DNA of 64,000 bases from positions 27,844 to 91,843 of the forward strand of contig NZ_PXZL01000031.1 of assembly GCF_003013405.1 (NCBI RefSeq), in the 5' to 3' direction. The notes beneath the pieces are model-generated. The model did no database searches, had not been told where the DNA came from, and saw only the letters and a program-made list of their open reading frames with translations. Position numbers and translations under genes: made by a program. This document shows, one piece after another, positions 32,777 through 41,762 of this stretch (position 1 is the first letter of the stretch; every line of letters starts with the position of its first letter). The DNA comes from Brevibacillus formosus (GTDB taxonomy: Bacteria; Bacillota; Bacilli; Brevibacillales; Brevibacillaceae).

Positions 32777-35700
32777 TTATTTGGCAAAGCGTATTGCACG
32801 TAAGTCAGATAAGGCATTGGATGGAAGCGTGTTGTCGGCAAACAGGAAAAAGACGGGCGGAGTAAAGGCAGTGCTGTTGTTTGGCAGATTCAGCTCGCGT
32901 ATGACAGAAGCTACGGCCACTTCCTTGTTTGCGTATACTTGGAGGTCCGCAGTATCGAGGTCAGTAACGATATGCATCTGATCCTTGCTGTTAGCTCGCC
33001 CGAGGACATAATCGGAAACTTCAAGGACATCCAATTCACCTTGTGCCAGCTTGTAGCTGAGCTCCTCGCCATTCGTACCGACGGTTTTCAGCCATACCAC
33101 ATCGTCCTCGGTTCCTGGCTGCAACAAAAAGATGTCCGTGGACAATTCCTTGCCAGCAAAGTACGTTCCGGTATTCTGCTCGATCTCAACGGTATGACAG
33201 AGGACAGGTGCTCCTGGCAGCAGCAAGTAATACTGGTGGCAAGTCAAACCGCGATACTTCTCCTGCTTTTTCACATGGTAGCTGACCTTGATTCCCTGCC
33301 ACGCATTTTGCTTGTTGTCGACTAGCTCGACAAAGGAAGCCGTACGTTCTTCCTTAACCAATGAAAACGCGCTTAACTCCTCAATATAGTTGCCAATTCC
33401 ACCTGTCCACGGATTCCACCAAGATTTCGGCTTTCGCTCAGGGAATGAGCTGTCCAGCCACTCCTGCCCATTGCTTGTGAGCGAGTAGAGTGTCGGAGCA
33501 AAATCTGGAGCGGCTTTGATCCGCAATCGTCCATTGTCGGCGATATAGACCTGCTGTCCCTCTTCTACTGTTTGCTCCTGGATGATCTTGCCTGGACCGA
33601 TTGGAAAAATCGCACTTTGCAATTGCGATACATGCGTGGCAAAACGTCCCTCTACTTGCACGAGGTCATATGGTTTTTCCGGCGTCTTGAAGGTAAAGCC
33701 AGATTCCGTCTCTTCCTCATCTTCTGTAAAGCTCTGCGTTTGTCCGGAAGCTGACTCGCTCAAAAGAGATGCCATCAGTTCTCCGTCCAAATATTGCTGC
33801 TTGTATTCTTTTACTTGTACACCCAGTTCCTTGCTTGTGACAAACGGATTTTGCCCATTCGCACTCAACTCCAGATGAGAGGTCAAGCTCAAGTCTGCTG
33901 GTAGTGGTTCTTTACGGGCAAAGGCGCGGAATTCTTTCCAGTCGGCATAGCTGCCGTGCGAGAAGTGAATCGGGCCAAACGATTTTTTTTCCTGCGGAGC
34001 AAGCATGCCGAGATTGGTTTCAAGTGTGACGTACCAGCCTTGAATGTCCAAACGGTATTCAGGAGGCCAGCACATTCCCCATGGGGCCGTTTCATCCTGT
34101 GTAAACAGCCAGTTTTCACTGACTAACTCAGCATCCCAATAGTCCATATCGCTGCCGTAGGACGACGGTGTTTCCACAAAACGGCCTTGGTACGGCACAA
34201 TGGGGCGATGAAAACTGTGATGAAAGCCTTGGTTTAGCCACAGCTCAGCAGCCAGCTTGTCAGCAGAGTGGTTTTCTATCTCCAATCCGTGTTCTACGGT
34301 ACCATCTCCGAACAGGAGCGTTTTGCTAATCAACGCAAATTGCGGGTATGCACCGGAGCGGTACGTTGCCCGGATTCCGATGGCTCCCCTTTCTGAGATA
34401 AACGCAACTTTCTCGGCACGTTTCTTCGAGAACTCGCTGGAAAACGGTTTGCCGAGCTTGGGATAGAAGAGATTGGTTGGCTCCCCGCCTGTCCCGCTGA
34501 CAACGGTCATCTCATTATCTTCTTTGTTCAAGTAGAGCGAATGGCGGCCATGGTGAACCTGCCAAGCCTGTTCCGTTTCTCCCGACACCATCGCACCGAG
34601 TCCCGTAAAGGCAGCTCCGATTTTTTTGGCAAAAGAAACCGATCTGGCATCTGCGAGCTTTGCCTCCACCTGTACGTTGGCTTCGTAAAAGCCGTGTTCA
34701 TACAGATCAGCTTTAAGCGGAAGCGACATGCGCTCTTTGCCAGACAGTTTGAAAGTGTGGCGTTGCTCTTGTAAGCCGAAAAATGAACATGCGGGCAGCT
34801 CGAATGAAAATTCGGCTTCTTCCGCAAAGTTGTTTTCCACGTCCAAATAAAACAGTTTTGTCTGTCCCGGATAAGAGAGGCCAGGTACATGTAAGGAAAG
34901 AGTAGCAGGGAACTTGGGAAGGATTCCTACCTCAAACAGCGCTGCCTTGCCGTTGATCAGCAGGTGGGTGCAGACACGCGGATGCGTACGCCAGATGCTT
35001 TGCTCTTCTGAGATTGGATAGACAAAAAAGTTTGCTGACAGTGTGGTTTCCCCTGTTACAGCCAGCTCGTGCTGATAATCAAAGCGGATCGTGTCGCTCG
35101 GCTGCCCGTTTAACGAAATCTGTAACGGCTTGCCTGATTTGTTGACGATTCGGTAGTGAATCCGATACTCCCGTCCAAAGACCAGCTCCAGCTTTTCCAC
35201 TTCGGCAGACACGAGATAATCTTCCGTCTCGATGAGGCGCATGCCTCGACCGCGCCGCTCAAACTCCACGCGCAAGCGCTTTTCTCCTTTTGCCCAGGAG
35301 TAGGTGAAGTAATCAAAGCCATTTTCCTTGCGTCCGTCTGGCTCTACGACGATCTCCCGCGTGGAGTCCTGATACCAGTCAAGCTCCTCAAAATAGTGGG
35401 CGATCGCCTCGGTACGGAGCACAGAAGGAATCATATTCATTAGATGGGTGGCGTCGTCCCGGTCTTCCCAGAAAAAGCCGAACTTCTTATACAACGGAAC
35501 AGCCTTCGTGTTTCCTGCCCATGTATACAGATCGAGTCGCGGCCAGCCGAGCTCAATCGTTTTCTCCAGTGCGCATGAAAGCAGCATCCGGCCGACCTTT
35601 TTTCCGTGATAGTCAGGACGTACATTGAGCAATGGGATGTAGAGGGCACCGGTATCTTCCCGATATTCGGCCAGGCTGCAATAACCAACGACCGTTTCGC

Positions 35701-35875
35701 CTTCCATTGCGAGATAGACGGTGATAGCGTCAGAGGCTGCTTCTTCTTGTCTGATTTGTTCGGCTGTCGTAATCGAATTTCCGCCTCCCCAGCTATCTCG
35801 GCTGGCATTCCACATATCTGCGACTGCTGCGGCCAGCTCAGGGCGGTAGGTGACAATTGAGATTGATGCTTCCAT
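32777..35875 (-). CDS. Giant GNAT acetyltransferase fusion with beta-rich extension
   Basis: A 1032-aa protein, several times the usual GNAT size. Residues 1-150 are a clear GNAT domain: VGYCSLAEYREDTGALYIP, the acetyl-CoA loop VRPDYHGKKVGRMLL, and KAVPLYKKFGFFWEDRD. Residues 180-1030 are a series of beta-sandwich-like segments rich in aromatic residues (WSYDG-like strands, GSDMDYWDAELV, SWWNPWTGGIGNYIEE, GLTCHQYYLLLPGAP). The last 350 residues recall the galactose-mutarotase-like fold that accompanies carbohydrate enzymes. No signal peptide is present. GAGGTG lies about 10 nt before the ATG. It heads a two-gene operon with an amidohydrolase. Function unknown; acetylation linked to carbohydrate recognition is a guess. 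Confidence 0.7.
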   Translation of the reverse strand: MEASISIVTYRPELAAAVADMWNASRDSWGGGNSITTAEQIRQEEAASDAITVYLAMEGETVVGYCSLAEYREDTGALYIPLLNVRPDYHGKKVGRMLLSCALEKTIELGWPRLDLYTWAGNTKAVPLYKKFGFFWEDRDDATHLMNMIPSVLRTEAIAHYFEELDWYQDSTREIVVEPDGRKENGFDYFTYSWAKGEKRLRVEFERRGRGMRLIETEDYLVSAEVEKLELVFGREYRIHYRIVNKSGKPLQISLNGQPSDTIRFDYQHELAVTGETTLSANFFVYPISEEQSIWRTHPRVCTHLLINGKAALFEVGILPKFPATLSLHVPGLSYPGQTKLFYLDVENNFAEEAEFSFELPACSFFGLQEQRHTFKLSGKERMSLPLKADLYEHGFYEANVQVEAKLADARSVSFAKKIGAAFTGLGAMVSGETEQAWQVHHGRHSLYLNKEDNEMTVVSGTGGEPTNLFYPKLGKPFSSEFSKKRAEKVAFISERGAIGIRATYRSGAYPQFALISKTLLFGDGTVEHGLEIENHSADKLAAELWLNQGFHHSFHRPIVPYQGRFVETPSSYGSDMDYWDAELVSENWLFTQDETAPWGMCWPPEYRLDIQGWYVTLETNLGMLAPQEKKSFGPIHFSHGSYADWKEFRAFARKEPLPADLSLTSHLELSANGQNPFVTSKELGVQVKEYKQQYLDGELMASLLSESASGQTQSFTEDEEETESGFTFKTPEKPYDLVQVEGRFATHVSQLQSAIFPIGPGKIIQEQTVEEGQQVYIADNGRLRIKAAPDFAPTLYSLTSNGQEWLDSSFPERKPKSWWNPWTGGIGNYIEELSAFSLVKEERTASFVELVDNKQNAWQGIKVSYHVKKQEKYRGLTCHQYYLLLPGAPVLCHTVEIEQNTGTYFAGKELSTDIFLLQPGTEDDVVWLKTVGTNGEELSYKLAQGELDVLEVSDYVLGRANSKDQMHIVTDLDTADLQVYANKEVAVASVIRELNLPNNSTAFTPPVFFLFADNTLPSNALSDLRAIRFAK

Positions 35876-35880
35876 GCTTG

Positions 35881-35906
35881 TTTAACACCTCGATTACATT
35901 GTTAAA
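35881..35906. promoter_or_regulatory. Inverted repeat around the GNAT-fusion ribosome site
   Basis: TTTAACA and TGTTAAA are separated by 12 bp and enclose most of the GAGGTG ribosome site of the minus-strand gene. It could be an operator or an RNA hairpin. Confidence 0.3.
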
Positions 35907-36012
35907 TGATGGATCTTCTAAGAGTAGTACGTTTGATCCATAGAATTGTTGCTAGTTTTCGGAAAAAGAATCTGAATATGAGATAATGAGAGTAAGCAGG
36001 AAGGAGGTAGCT

Positions 36013-36732
36013 ATGAAACGGAAACTTATTATTGGTGATATCCATGGATATTTTCATGTACTTAAGCAGCTACTGGAAAAAGTAAATTATAGGCCTGTAC
36101 AGGACCAAGCTATTTTTATTGGAGATTATATAAGTAGAGGACCTGAATCTTTAAAAGTTGTTTCGGAGATAAAGAGAATGGTGGAGGAGGAAGATGCAAT
36201 TGCTTTAATGGGGAATCATGAATATTCTTTGATTGAATTTTTGGACTCTCGGAACCCTTCCTTTGATTTGTTTTTTCTACATAAAATGGGTGGCATGAAC
36301 GCAATAGAGAGTTTTCTTCAAGGTGTTGATGATTCGGTTTTTAACGACATAGAGCTTGTTAAAAGAACACTCAAAGTAGAGCGCGAAGAAGAGATTGATT
36401 TTATAAATCATTTACCTTATTACTTTGAAGATGAAGGACATATTTTTGTACACGCAGGAGTTCGTCCAAGGAATTGGCGAGAAACAACACCTTCTGATTT
36501 TGTCTGGATAGGTGAGGATTTTATAGAAAGTCCAACAGGCATTGACAAAGTTGTGGTATTTGGACATACCCCAACTTCTAGAATAAAATCGAATCCAGAA
36601 CCCAATCAAATTTGGTATTCAACAGAAGGTGATAAAATAGGAATAGATGGCGGGTGCGGCTATTCTGGTGGACAACTAAATGCGTTGGAAATCAATACGG
36701 AAGGATACAGGAATCACTTTGTCAAATGCTAA
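36013..36732 (+). CDS. Calcineurin-like metallophosphatase (PPP family)
   Basis: A 239-aa phosphoesterase of the bacterial PPP (lambda-phosphatase, PrpA/B-like) type. The metal-binding signature is complete: GDIHGYFHVL near 8-17, GDYISRGPES near 37, GNHEYSL near 70, H in IFVHAGVRPRNW, and FGHTPT near 185, with GIDGGCGYSGGQL at the end. It may dephosphorylate Ser/Thr proteins or dinucleoside polyphosphates. AAGGAGG lies 6 nt before ATG 36013. Base composition is noticeably A/T-rich compared with both neighbours, so it may have been acquired. Monocistronic. Confidence 0.83.
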   Translation: MKRKLIIGDIHGYFHVLKQLLEKVNYRPVQDQAIFIGDYISRGPESLKVVSEIKRMVEEEDAIALMGNHEYSLIEFLDSRNPSFDLFFLHKMGGMNAIESFLQGVDDSVFNDIELVKRTLKVEREEEIDFINHLPYYFEDEGHIFVHAGVRPRNWRETTPSDFVWIGEDFIESPTGIDKVVVFGHTPTSRIKSNPEPNQIWYSTEGDKIGIDGGCGYSGGQLNALEINTEGYRNHFVKC

Positions 36733-36738
36733 AATACA

Positions 36739-36773
36739 CAGCCCCTACCCTAGTTAAAAGGTGGGGGCTGTTT
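36739..36773. terminator. Hairpin between metallophosphatase and SGNH genes
   Basis: CAGCCCCTACC and GGTGGGGGCTG (11-bp stem with one G-T pair) around a 10-nt loop; the T-run is short. Confidence 0.6.
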
Positions 36774-36804
36774 GATGCTTCTTGCCAACTAACCGGCCAT
36801 TTCC

Positions 36805-38019
36805 CTACTTTACAAGCCCCTTCAGGTAGTCCAGGAGCAGCGGATAGAAATGAGGTTTGAAGTGAACGCCGTTGTCCGCGTATTGAATCTTGTTGGCGGC
36901 GAAGAGGGGTGACAAGTCCACGTAATCGACTTTGACTTCGCCAGCCAACTGTTCAAGCGCTTGGTTGAAGTCCGTAATGTTCGCATACTGCGGCACTTTC
37001 TTCAGGGTTTCCTCGGCGACTGGCGGGATCGACAGGATGTGGAGGTTGGCCTTCGGCAGCTTGCTCCGGATGCTGTCGATCAGCTGGCGATATTGCTCGA
37101 CGAATTCCTGCTTGTCCGACAATTTAATGTCATTGCTGCCCAGCAGAATGAATACATGCTCCGGTGCCCGGCTGGCGAGTTTCTCGACATTCATGAGGGC
37201 GAGAGAGAGCGTCGCGCCGCTCGGGGCGATAACGTTCGCCGTATCCACTTTGTTCAGATAGGACAACGCCCCCAGGATGGAATCCCCCAGGAAAACAGTG
37301 TGCTTGAACGCTGCTTTGTAGGCTTCGTTCGTATCGGTGACCGCCGGACCGCGCGGCTGATTGGCGAGATCCGTCCGCTCCTTCAAATAGCCCAGCAGGA
37401 TTGGGTAGAATGCGTTCTTGAAATGAGAGCCGTCTTCATCGTATTGAATCTTGTGCTGCTGGAAAATGGGGGCAAGGTCAATGTAGTCTATTCCCTTCTC
37501 CTTCGCCATCTTTTGCAGGGCTGTGTTGAATGTTTCAATCTGCGGGTTCATGGATGCACCGAACGGTGATGCGGCATCTACCGGCGTAATCGACAGCATG
37601 TAGACGCGGGCTTCCGGTAGGAGCTCCCTTATACGATCGACCAGCCGAGTGTATTTCTGTATGAATGTCTCCGTCGCTTCCTCCAGCGGTTCCCCGAGAT
37701 CGTTCTGTCCCATTGATAGGAACACATGCGAAGGCTTGCGGCTCATGATCTCTTCGACGTTGTCCAGCGTAGATTGGACCGTTGCGCCCAATCCCCCCAT
37801 GACATTCGCTTCAGGCAGCAGGTCATCGTTCGTCAGTCCTCCGATAATGGAGTCGCCTACGAACAAGCTGCTGTCGAACAATTCTTGGACGCTGCCTGTA
37901 GCCGCCTGTGTCGTAGCGAGCTGAGTCTGCCCCTTGTCGTCGGCCGCACCACAGGCGACGAGGGCCGATAGCATCGCCACTGACAGAAAAATACTTACCC
38001 ATCGTTGTACCATCTTCAT
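36805..38019 (-). CDS. Tandem SGNH-hydrolase lipoprotein
   Basis: A 404-aa secreted lipoprotein: signal with lipobox LSALVAC near residue 22, then two homologous SGNH/GDSL hydrolase modules. Module 1 (about 45-210) has SLFVGDSIIGGL, GQNDLGEPL and DEDGSHFKNAFYPILLGYL. Module 2 (about 225-400) has TVFLGDSILGAL, GSNDIKLSDK and ADNGVHFKPHFYPLLLDYL. Each keeps the nucleophile Ser (GDS), the Gly-x-Asn block and the D-x-x-H pair, so both may be active. The family removes acyl groups from lipids, glycans or peptidoglycan. The ATG at 38019 has AAGGAG 9 nt upstream. Three 22-bp repeats lie 45 bp before the start and may control it. Confidence 0.8.
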   Translation of the reverse strand: MKMVQRWVSIFLSVAMLSALVACGAADDKGQTQLATTQAATGSVQELFDSSLFVGDSIIGGLTNDDLLPEANVMGGLGATVQSTLDNVEEIMSRKPSHVFLSMGQNDLGEPLEEATETFIQKYTRLVDRIRELLPEARVYMLSITPVDAASPFGASMNPQIETFNTALQKMAKEKGIDYIDLAPIFQQHKIQYDEDGSHFKNAFYPILLGYLKERTDLANQPRGPAVTDTNEAYKAAFKHTVFLGDSILGALSYLNKVDTANVIAPSGATLSLALMNVEKLASRAPEHVFILLGSNDIKLSDKQEFVEQYRQLIDSIRSKLPKANLHILSIPPVAEETLKKVPQYANITDFNQALEQLAGEVKVDYVDLSPLFAANKIQYADNGVHFKPHFYPLLLDYLKGLVK

Positions 38020-38063
38020 ACGCAATAACTCCTTCTTACAAGATAGCCATATCATAGAATAGA

Positions 38064-38129
38064 GAAATCAATATCGGGTGCAGATGAGATCAATATTGGG
38101 TGCATACGAGATCAATATCGGTTGATAAT
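38064..38129. repeat. Three 22-bp direct repeats upstream of the SGNH gene
   Basis: Three head-to-tail copies start at 38064, 38086 and 38108 with the shared core GATCAATATCGG (copies 1 and 2 differ from it at one base each) and the partly kept GGGTGCA that follows. Exact 22-bp period, about two helical turns, places repeats on one face of DNA. Confidence 0.7.
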
Positions 38130-38240
38130 GTAACAAGCATGCAATTGGCTGGCTGTAGTAGCTTTTAGGGAAAAATTGGTATACTTGCAGAGAAATCATA
38201 CAAGATTTATGATGCGATGTTTTATGTGGGAGGAATGACT

Positions 38241-38774
38241 ATGAATTACATCATCTTTGACCTGGAGGCTACGTGCTGGGAAAACGACAGGACGAAGCAA
38301 AATGAAATCATAGAAATTGGGGCGGTAAAGCTGAATGAGAACCTTGCCGTGATCGGTGAGTTTCAAACTTTTATCAAGCCGAAGCTAAACCCCATTCTCT
38401 CAGACTTTTGCAAAAAATTAACATCCATTTCTCAAGAAGAGGTGGATCAAGCACCGAGCTTTGGTGAAGCAATCAGCCACTTTCAAAATTGGATAGGCAG
38501 TGAGTATCACCTTTGTTCATGGGGCTTCTACGACAAGAAGCAATTGAAAATGGATTGTGAATTACACCATGTGCCGTCAAGCTGGATTCGTCACCATATC
38601 AGCATCAAGCATCAACACGGAAAAATGATTGGAGCCGAGCGCGGTGTCGGGATGGGGAAGGCATTGCAGATGTTGAATATCCCACTTGAAGGTACGCATC
38701 ATCGTGGAATGGATGATGCCAGAAACATCGCCAAGATATTCGTCGCGATATTTGATCGGTTGAAGTTCTCCTGA
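38241..38774 (+). CDS. DEDDh 3'-5' exonuclease (KapD/Eri1-like)
   Basis: A 177-aa RNase H-fold exonuclease. ExoI is IIFDLEATCWEN (D and E), ExoII contains FQNWIGSEYHLCSWGFYDK with the second Asp, and ExoIII ends in EGTHHRGMDDARNIAKI with the catalytic His and Asp. It resembles the inhibitor-of-KinA-pathway protein KapD and Eri1-like nucleases, which trim RNA 3' ends. GGGAGG lies 7 nt before ATG 38241. Monocistronic and cytosolic. Confidence 0.83.
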   Translation: MNYIIFDLEATCWENDRTKQNEIIEIGAVKLNENLAVIGEFQTFIKPKLNPILSDFCKKLTSISQEEVDQAPSFGEAISHFQNWIGSEYHLCSWGFYDKKQLKMDCELHHVPSSWIRHHISIKHQHGKMIGAERGVGMGKALQMLNIPLEGTHHRGMDDARNIAKIFVAIFDRLKFS

Positions 38775-38882
38775 TCGTCCACCATACGCAAGCCACGATA
38801 AATGTGAAATTAAGGTAACGATAAGGTGCGATTTAGAAGCCATTAAGCTTAGCTCGTTACAATCAGGCTTGAGGTGATAGTC

Positions 38883-40079
38883 ATGGAGCTAAAGCAGAAC
38901 CGCGTTCGCATCATCGATGGCTTGCGGGGATTTAGTCTACTAGGGATTTTGATGGCGAATATGCTGATTTTCCAGTATGGGATTTGGGGAAGCCAAGAAA
39001 TGGATTTGTACGCCCTCCCCGATTATGAAATGACTGCTTACAAGCTTGTGAAAATAATTGTGGAAGGCAGCTTTATGCCGATTTTTACTTTCATGTTTGG
39101 GTTTGGCATGATCAAGATGCAGCAAAGCTTGGCTGCCAAAGGCTTGAAGCAAAAACGCTACCTTACCCGCAGGTTTTTGATGCTGATCGGACTTGGTTTC
39201 CTTCATTCGTACTTCCTGTGGGAAGGGGATATCTTGGCTTTTTATGGCATGATGGGCTTCTTTCTGTTGCTGTTCATGAACCGTAAACCGAAAACTCTGC
39301 TCATTTGGGGGATTGTCTTACTCTGCCTCATCAGTTTAATGGGGCTAGCTCCAGATGATCCGAATGATCCTGCCAGTATTACCGATCCTGCCCGTATGGA
39401 AGCTTATGTGGTCAAAACTATGACCGTCTATGGCACGGGAACATACGAGGAGATCGTGCATCACAGAAGCAGTGAAGATCCGCTTGGTTTGCCAGAATAC
39501 ATGATGTTTGTTTTACTGTTGATCGCGCCACTTATGAGCGCACCCATGTTTCTTTTTGGGATGTATGCTGCGAAGCGCAGGTGGTTCGAGAAGCCAGAGG
39601 AAGAACGAATCTCGTATCTCCGAAACACGCTGATCTTCTTGCCAGCGGGACTTTTGTTAAAAGCGCTACATGTGTATCTGCCGGGACGTTGGTGGAGTGG
39701 CGTCGGTGAGATATCGGGGGGAACCATTCTTGCCATCGGTTACATTTTCGCCTTTGTTTGGTTCTTTTCCAGAGGCAAGGAATCAACTTGGCTGCCAAGG
39801 TTTGAAGCCGTGGGGAAACTCTCTTTAACCAATTACCTTATGCAAACCGTCATTTGTACGACGATCTTCTATGGATATGGACTCGGATGGTTCGGAAAGA
39901 TCGGGGTATTGGCTGGTTGTGGATTAGCGATCGTGATTTATGTGGCACAGCTTTTCTTAAGCCCGCTGTATCTAAAACGATTCCGTTATGGTCCAGTGGA
40001 ACGACTATTGCGTATGTGGACGAATTTTTCGTTCTCCGGCAAGGCAAAGCAACGCCCGGAAAAACCTATTTCTGCTTAG
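38883..40079 (+). CDS. DUF418 (YeiB-like) membrane protein
   Basis: A 398-aa membrane protein with about ten helices of the YeiB/DUF418 family: RVRIIDGLRGFSLLGILMAN at the start, FTFMFGFGMIKMQQSLAAKG, RRFLMLIGLGFLHSYFLWEG, and in the C-terminal DUF418 part GKLSLTNYLMQTVICTTIFY and LGWFG. The layout is like acyltransferase_3 proteins, so transfer of acyl groups across the membrane is suspected for the family but not proven. GAGGTG precedes ATG 38883. Monocistronic, with a terminator. Confidence 0.82.
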   Translation: MELKQNRVRIIDGLRGFSLLGILMANMLIFQYGIWGSQEMDLYALPDYEMTAYKLVKIIVEGSFMPIFTFMFGFGMIKMQQSLAAKGLKQKRYLTRRFLMLIGLGFLHSYFLWEGDILAFYGMMGFFLLLFMNRKPKTLLIWGIVLLCLISLMGLAPDDPNDPASITDPARMEAYVVKTMTVYGTGTYEEIVHHRSSEDPLGLPEYMMFVLLLIAPLMSAPMFLFGMYAAKRRWFEKPEEERISYLRNTLIFLPAGLLLKALHVYLPGRWWSGVGEISGGTILAIGYIFAFVWFFSRGKESTWLPRFEAVGKLSLTNYLMQTVICTTIFYGYGLGWFGKIGVLAGCGLAIVIYVAQLFLSPLYLKRFRYGPVERLLRMWTNFSFSGKAKQRPEKPISA

Positions 40080-40090
40080 TACCAGGAAAT

Positions 40091-40130
40091 AAAAACCAAG
40101 CAGCTGCTCTATTGGCTACTTGGTTTTTTG
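40091..40130 (+). terminator. Terminator of the DUF418 gene
   Basis: AAAAACCAAG and CTTGGTTTTTT with an inner weak GC stem; 11 nt after the stop. Confidence 0.8.
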
Positions 40131-40237
40131 TTTTTGGCCTCTAAAAATATGAATCCTCTTATTGGTTTCCATCATATGATGTAAATGATTGGAAAAAGAT
40201 GATCGAATGGGTCATCGTAAAGAACGGAGGATGGGAA

Positions 40238-41710
40238 TTGGGACGTTTTCAAAGAGCCGTAACGAGTCTTGTTTTCTTTAGCCTCTTTTGCTTGATCTTC
40301 CAAGCATCCATATTCGTGCCTGTAAGCCAAGCAGCAAGCGCAGAGGAAACACCAGCCGCGGTAGAATCCACTGTAGATCTTCGTCACTTACAAGGAAAAG
40401 TCAATGAAATTAACGCCGAGAATTTGGTTCAGGAAAAATATACGCCCGACAGCTGGAGTAAGCTTGTGTATGCGCTGGATGCTGCAAAAGCCGTACTGAC
40501 GAAGTCAAACGTCACCCAAGCAGAAATCGATGGTGCCTTGTCTGTGTTAGTCACAGCAAGAGAAGGGCTGAAGAAGCAGGAAGGCACCGTCGACAAGAGT
40601 AAACTGCAAACGAAAGTAGAGGAAATTGCAGTGGAAAAGCTGCAAGAAAAAGATTACACGAGGACCAGCTGGAAAGAACTGCAGAATAGGCTGGAGCAGG
40701 CTTACTTTGTCCTGGATGATCCGAATGCGAGCCAGATTGTCGTAGATGTTGCCCTTGAGAAACTGATCAAAGCGAGACAAGATTTGAAGAGGCAAGATGA
40801 CGCGGTCTATAAAAGAGAATTGAGAGCCAAAGTGGAAGAGATCGAGGACAAAGACTTGGATGAAGACGACTACACCAGATCAAGCTGGCGTGATTTGGAA
40901 GATGCACTTAAACATGCATGGGATGTCATCGACGACCCACATGCCACGCAGTCGGAGGTAGACGACGCTCTGTACGATTTGAAGAAAGCATGGAGAAATC
41001 TAAAGGATGACGATGATCGGGACAGAGACCGGGATCGGGACAGAGACCGCAAAAAAGATTCCTATACCACGCCGACAAACAGCTTTTTCACTGGAGGCAG
41101 CTCTACAGATAAGAAAGAGGAGCGTCCTGCAACCAATAAGAAAAGCAAGAGCCAACGTGGCTATATCAATGGCTATCCAGACGGAACGTTTCAACCGGAT
41201 CGCACAGTGACACGTGCGGAGATGGCTGCCATTTTACTGAACGCTGAAATGGTGAGCCAGTCTTCTGCGAATAAGGGAAGGTTCTTCGATGTAGCTGACA
41301 ACTACTGGGCAGTAAATCCGATTCATCAAGCAAGTGCAGCGGGTATGATGAGCGGCTACCCAGATGGCACATTCCGTCCATCGGCCAACATTACCCGAGC
41401 GGAAATAGCTGCGGTCATCTATAAATACAAGGCCTTGCAAGGTGCGGGAGGGGGCACAGCCTTCTTTGATGTGAGGGGAGATCACTGGTCATCTCCAATC
41501 ATTGCAGCGGTTGTTTCAAAAGGCTACATGGCAGGTTATCCTGATGGCACCTTCCAGCCTGAAAAAGCGCTGACGCGTGCTGAAGCCGTAACGATTCTCA
41601 ATCGCGTGCTGAATCGCGTGCCAGAGAACCAAGCTGGCCCGCAAAGATGGCCGGATGTCGTACCTGGTCATTGGGCGTATAAAGAAATTGAAGAAGCATC
41701 CATGAAGTAA
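40238..41710 (+). CDS. S-layer-type surface protein with three FIVAR repeats and three SLH domains
   Basis: A 490-aa exported protein. A signal peptide (about 1-33, ending QAASA) is followed by three homologous helical repeats of about 65 residues of the FIVAR kind (YTPDSWSKLVYALDAA, YTRTSWKELQNRLEQA, YTRSSWRDLEDALKHA). Next come a highly charged Asp/Arg stretch near residue 265-275 and a Ser/Thr/Lys linker. Three SLH domains close the chain (INGYPDGTFQPDRTVTRAEM, MSGYPDGTFRPSANITRAEI, MAGYPDGTFQPEKALTRAEA). SLH domains bind pyruvylated wall polymer, so it sits on the cell surface. I prefer TTG 40238, 7 nt after GGAGG; the ATG at 40199 lies before the ribosome site. Confidence 0.85.
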   Translation: MGRFQRAVTSLVFFSLFCLIFQASIFVPVSQAASAEETPAAVESTVDLRHLQGKVNEINAENLVQEKYTPDSWSKLVYALDAAKAVLTKSNVTQAEIDGALSVLVTAREGLKKQEGTVDKSKLQTKVEEIAVEKLQEKDYTRTSWKELQNRLEQAYFVLDDPNASQIVVDVALEKLIKARQDLKRQDDAVYKRELRAKVEEIEDKDLDEDDYTRSSWRDLEDALKHAWDVIDDPHATQSEVDDALYDLKKAWRNLKDDDDRDRDRDRDRDRKKDSYTTPTNSFFTGGSSTDKKEERPATNKKSKSQRGYINGYPDGTFQPDRTVTRAEMAAILLNAEMVSQSSANKGRFFDVADNYWAVNPIHQASAAGMMSGYPDGTFRPSANITRAEIAAVIYKYKALQGAGGGTAFFDVRGDHWSSPIIAAVVSKGYMAGYPDGTFQPEKALTRAEAVTILNRVLNRVPENQAGPQRWPDVVPGHWAYKEIEEASMK

Positions 41711-41726
41711 CGATTTCGAAAAAGGA

Positions 41727-41762
41727 CTCACCCTCCTGTAAAATAAGAGGGTGAGCTTTTTT
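41727..41762 (+). terminator. Terminator of the FIVAR/SLH gene
   Basis: CTCACCCTC and GAGGGTGAG around an 11-nt loop, then a T-run. Confidence 0.85.

Noticed and set aside
37000..37570. 202-aa plus-strand frame within the SGNH gene
   Set aside because: Shadow of the tandem SGNH lipoprotein; Arg-rich and without start signals.
41029..41060. Simple tandem GGGACAGAGACC repeat as a CRISPR-like array
   Set aside because: It is in-frame coding for alternating Asp/Arg in the SLH protein; no spacers.
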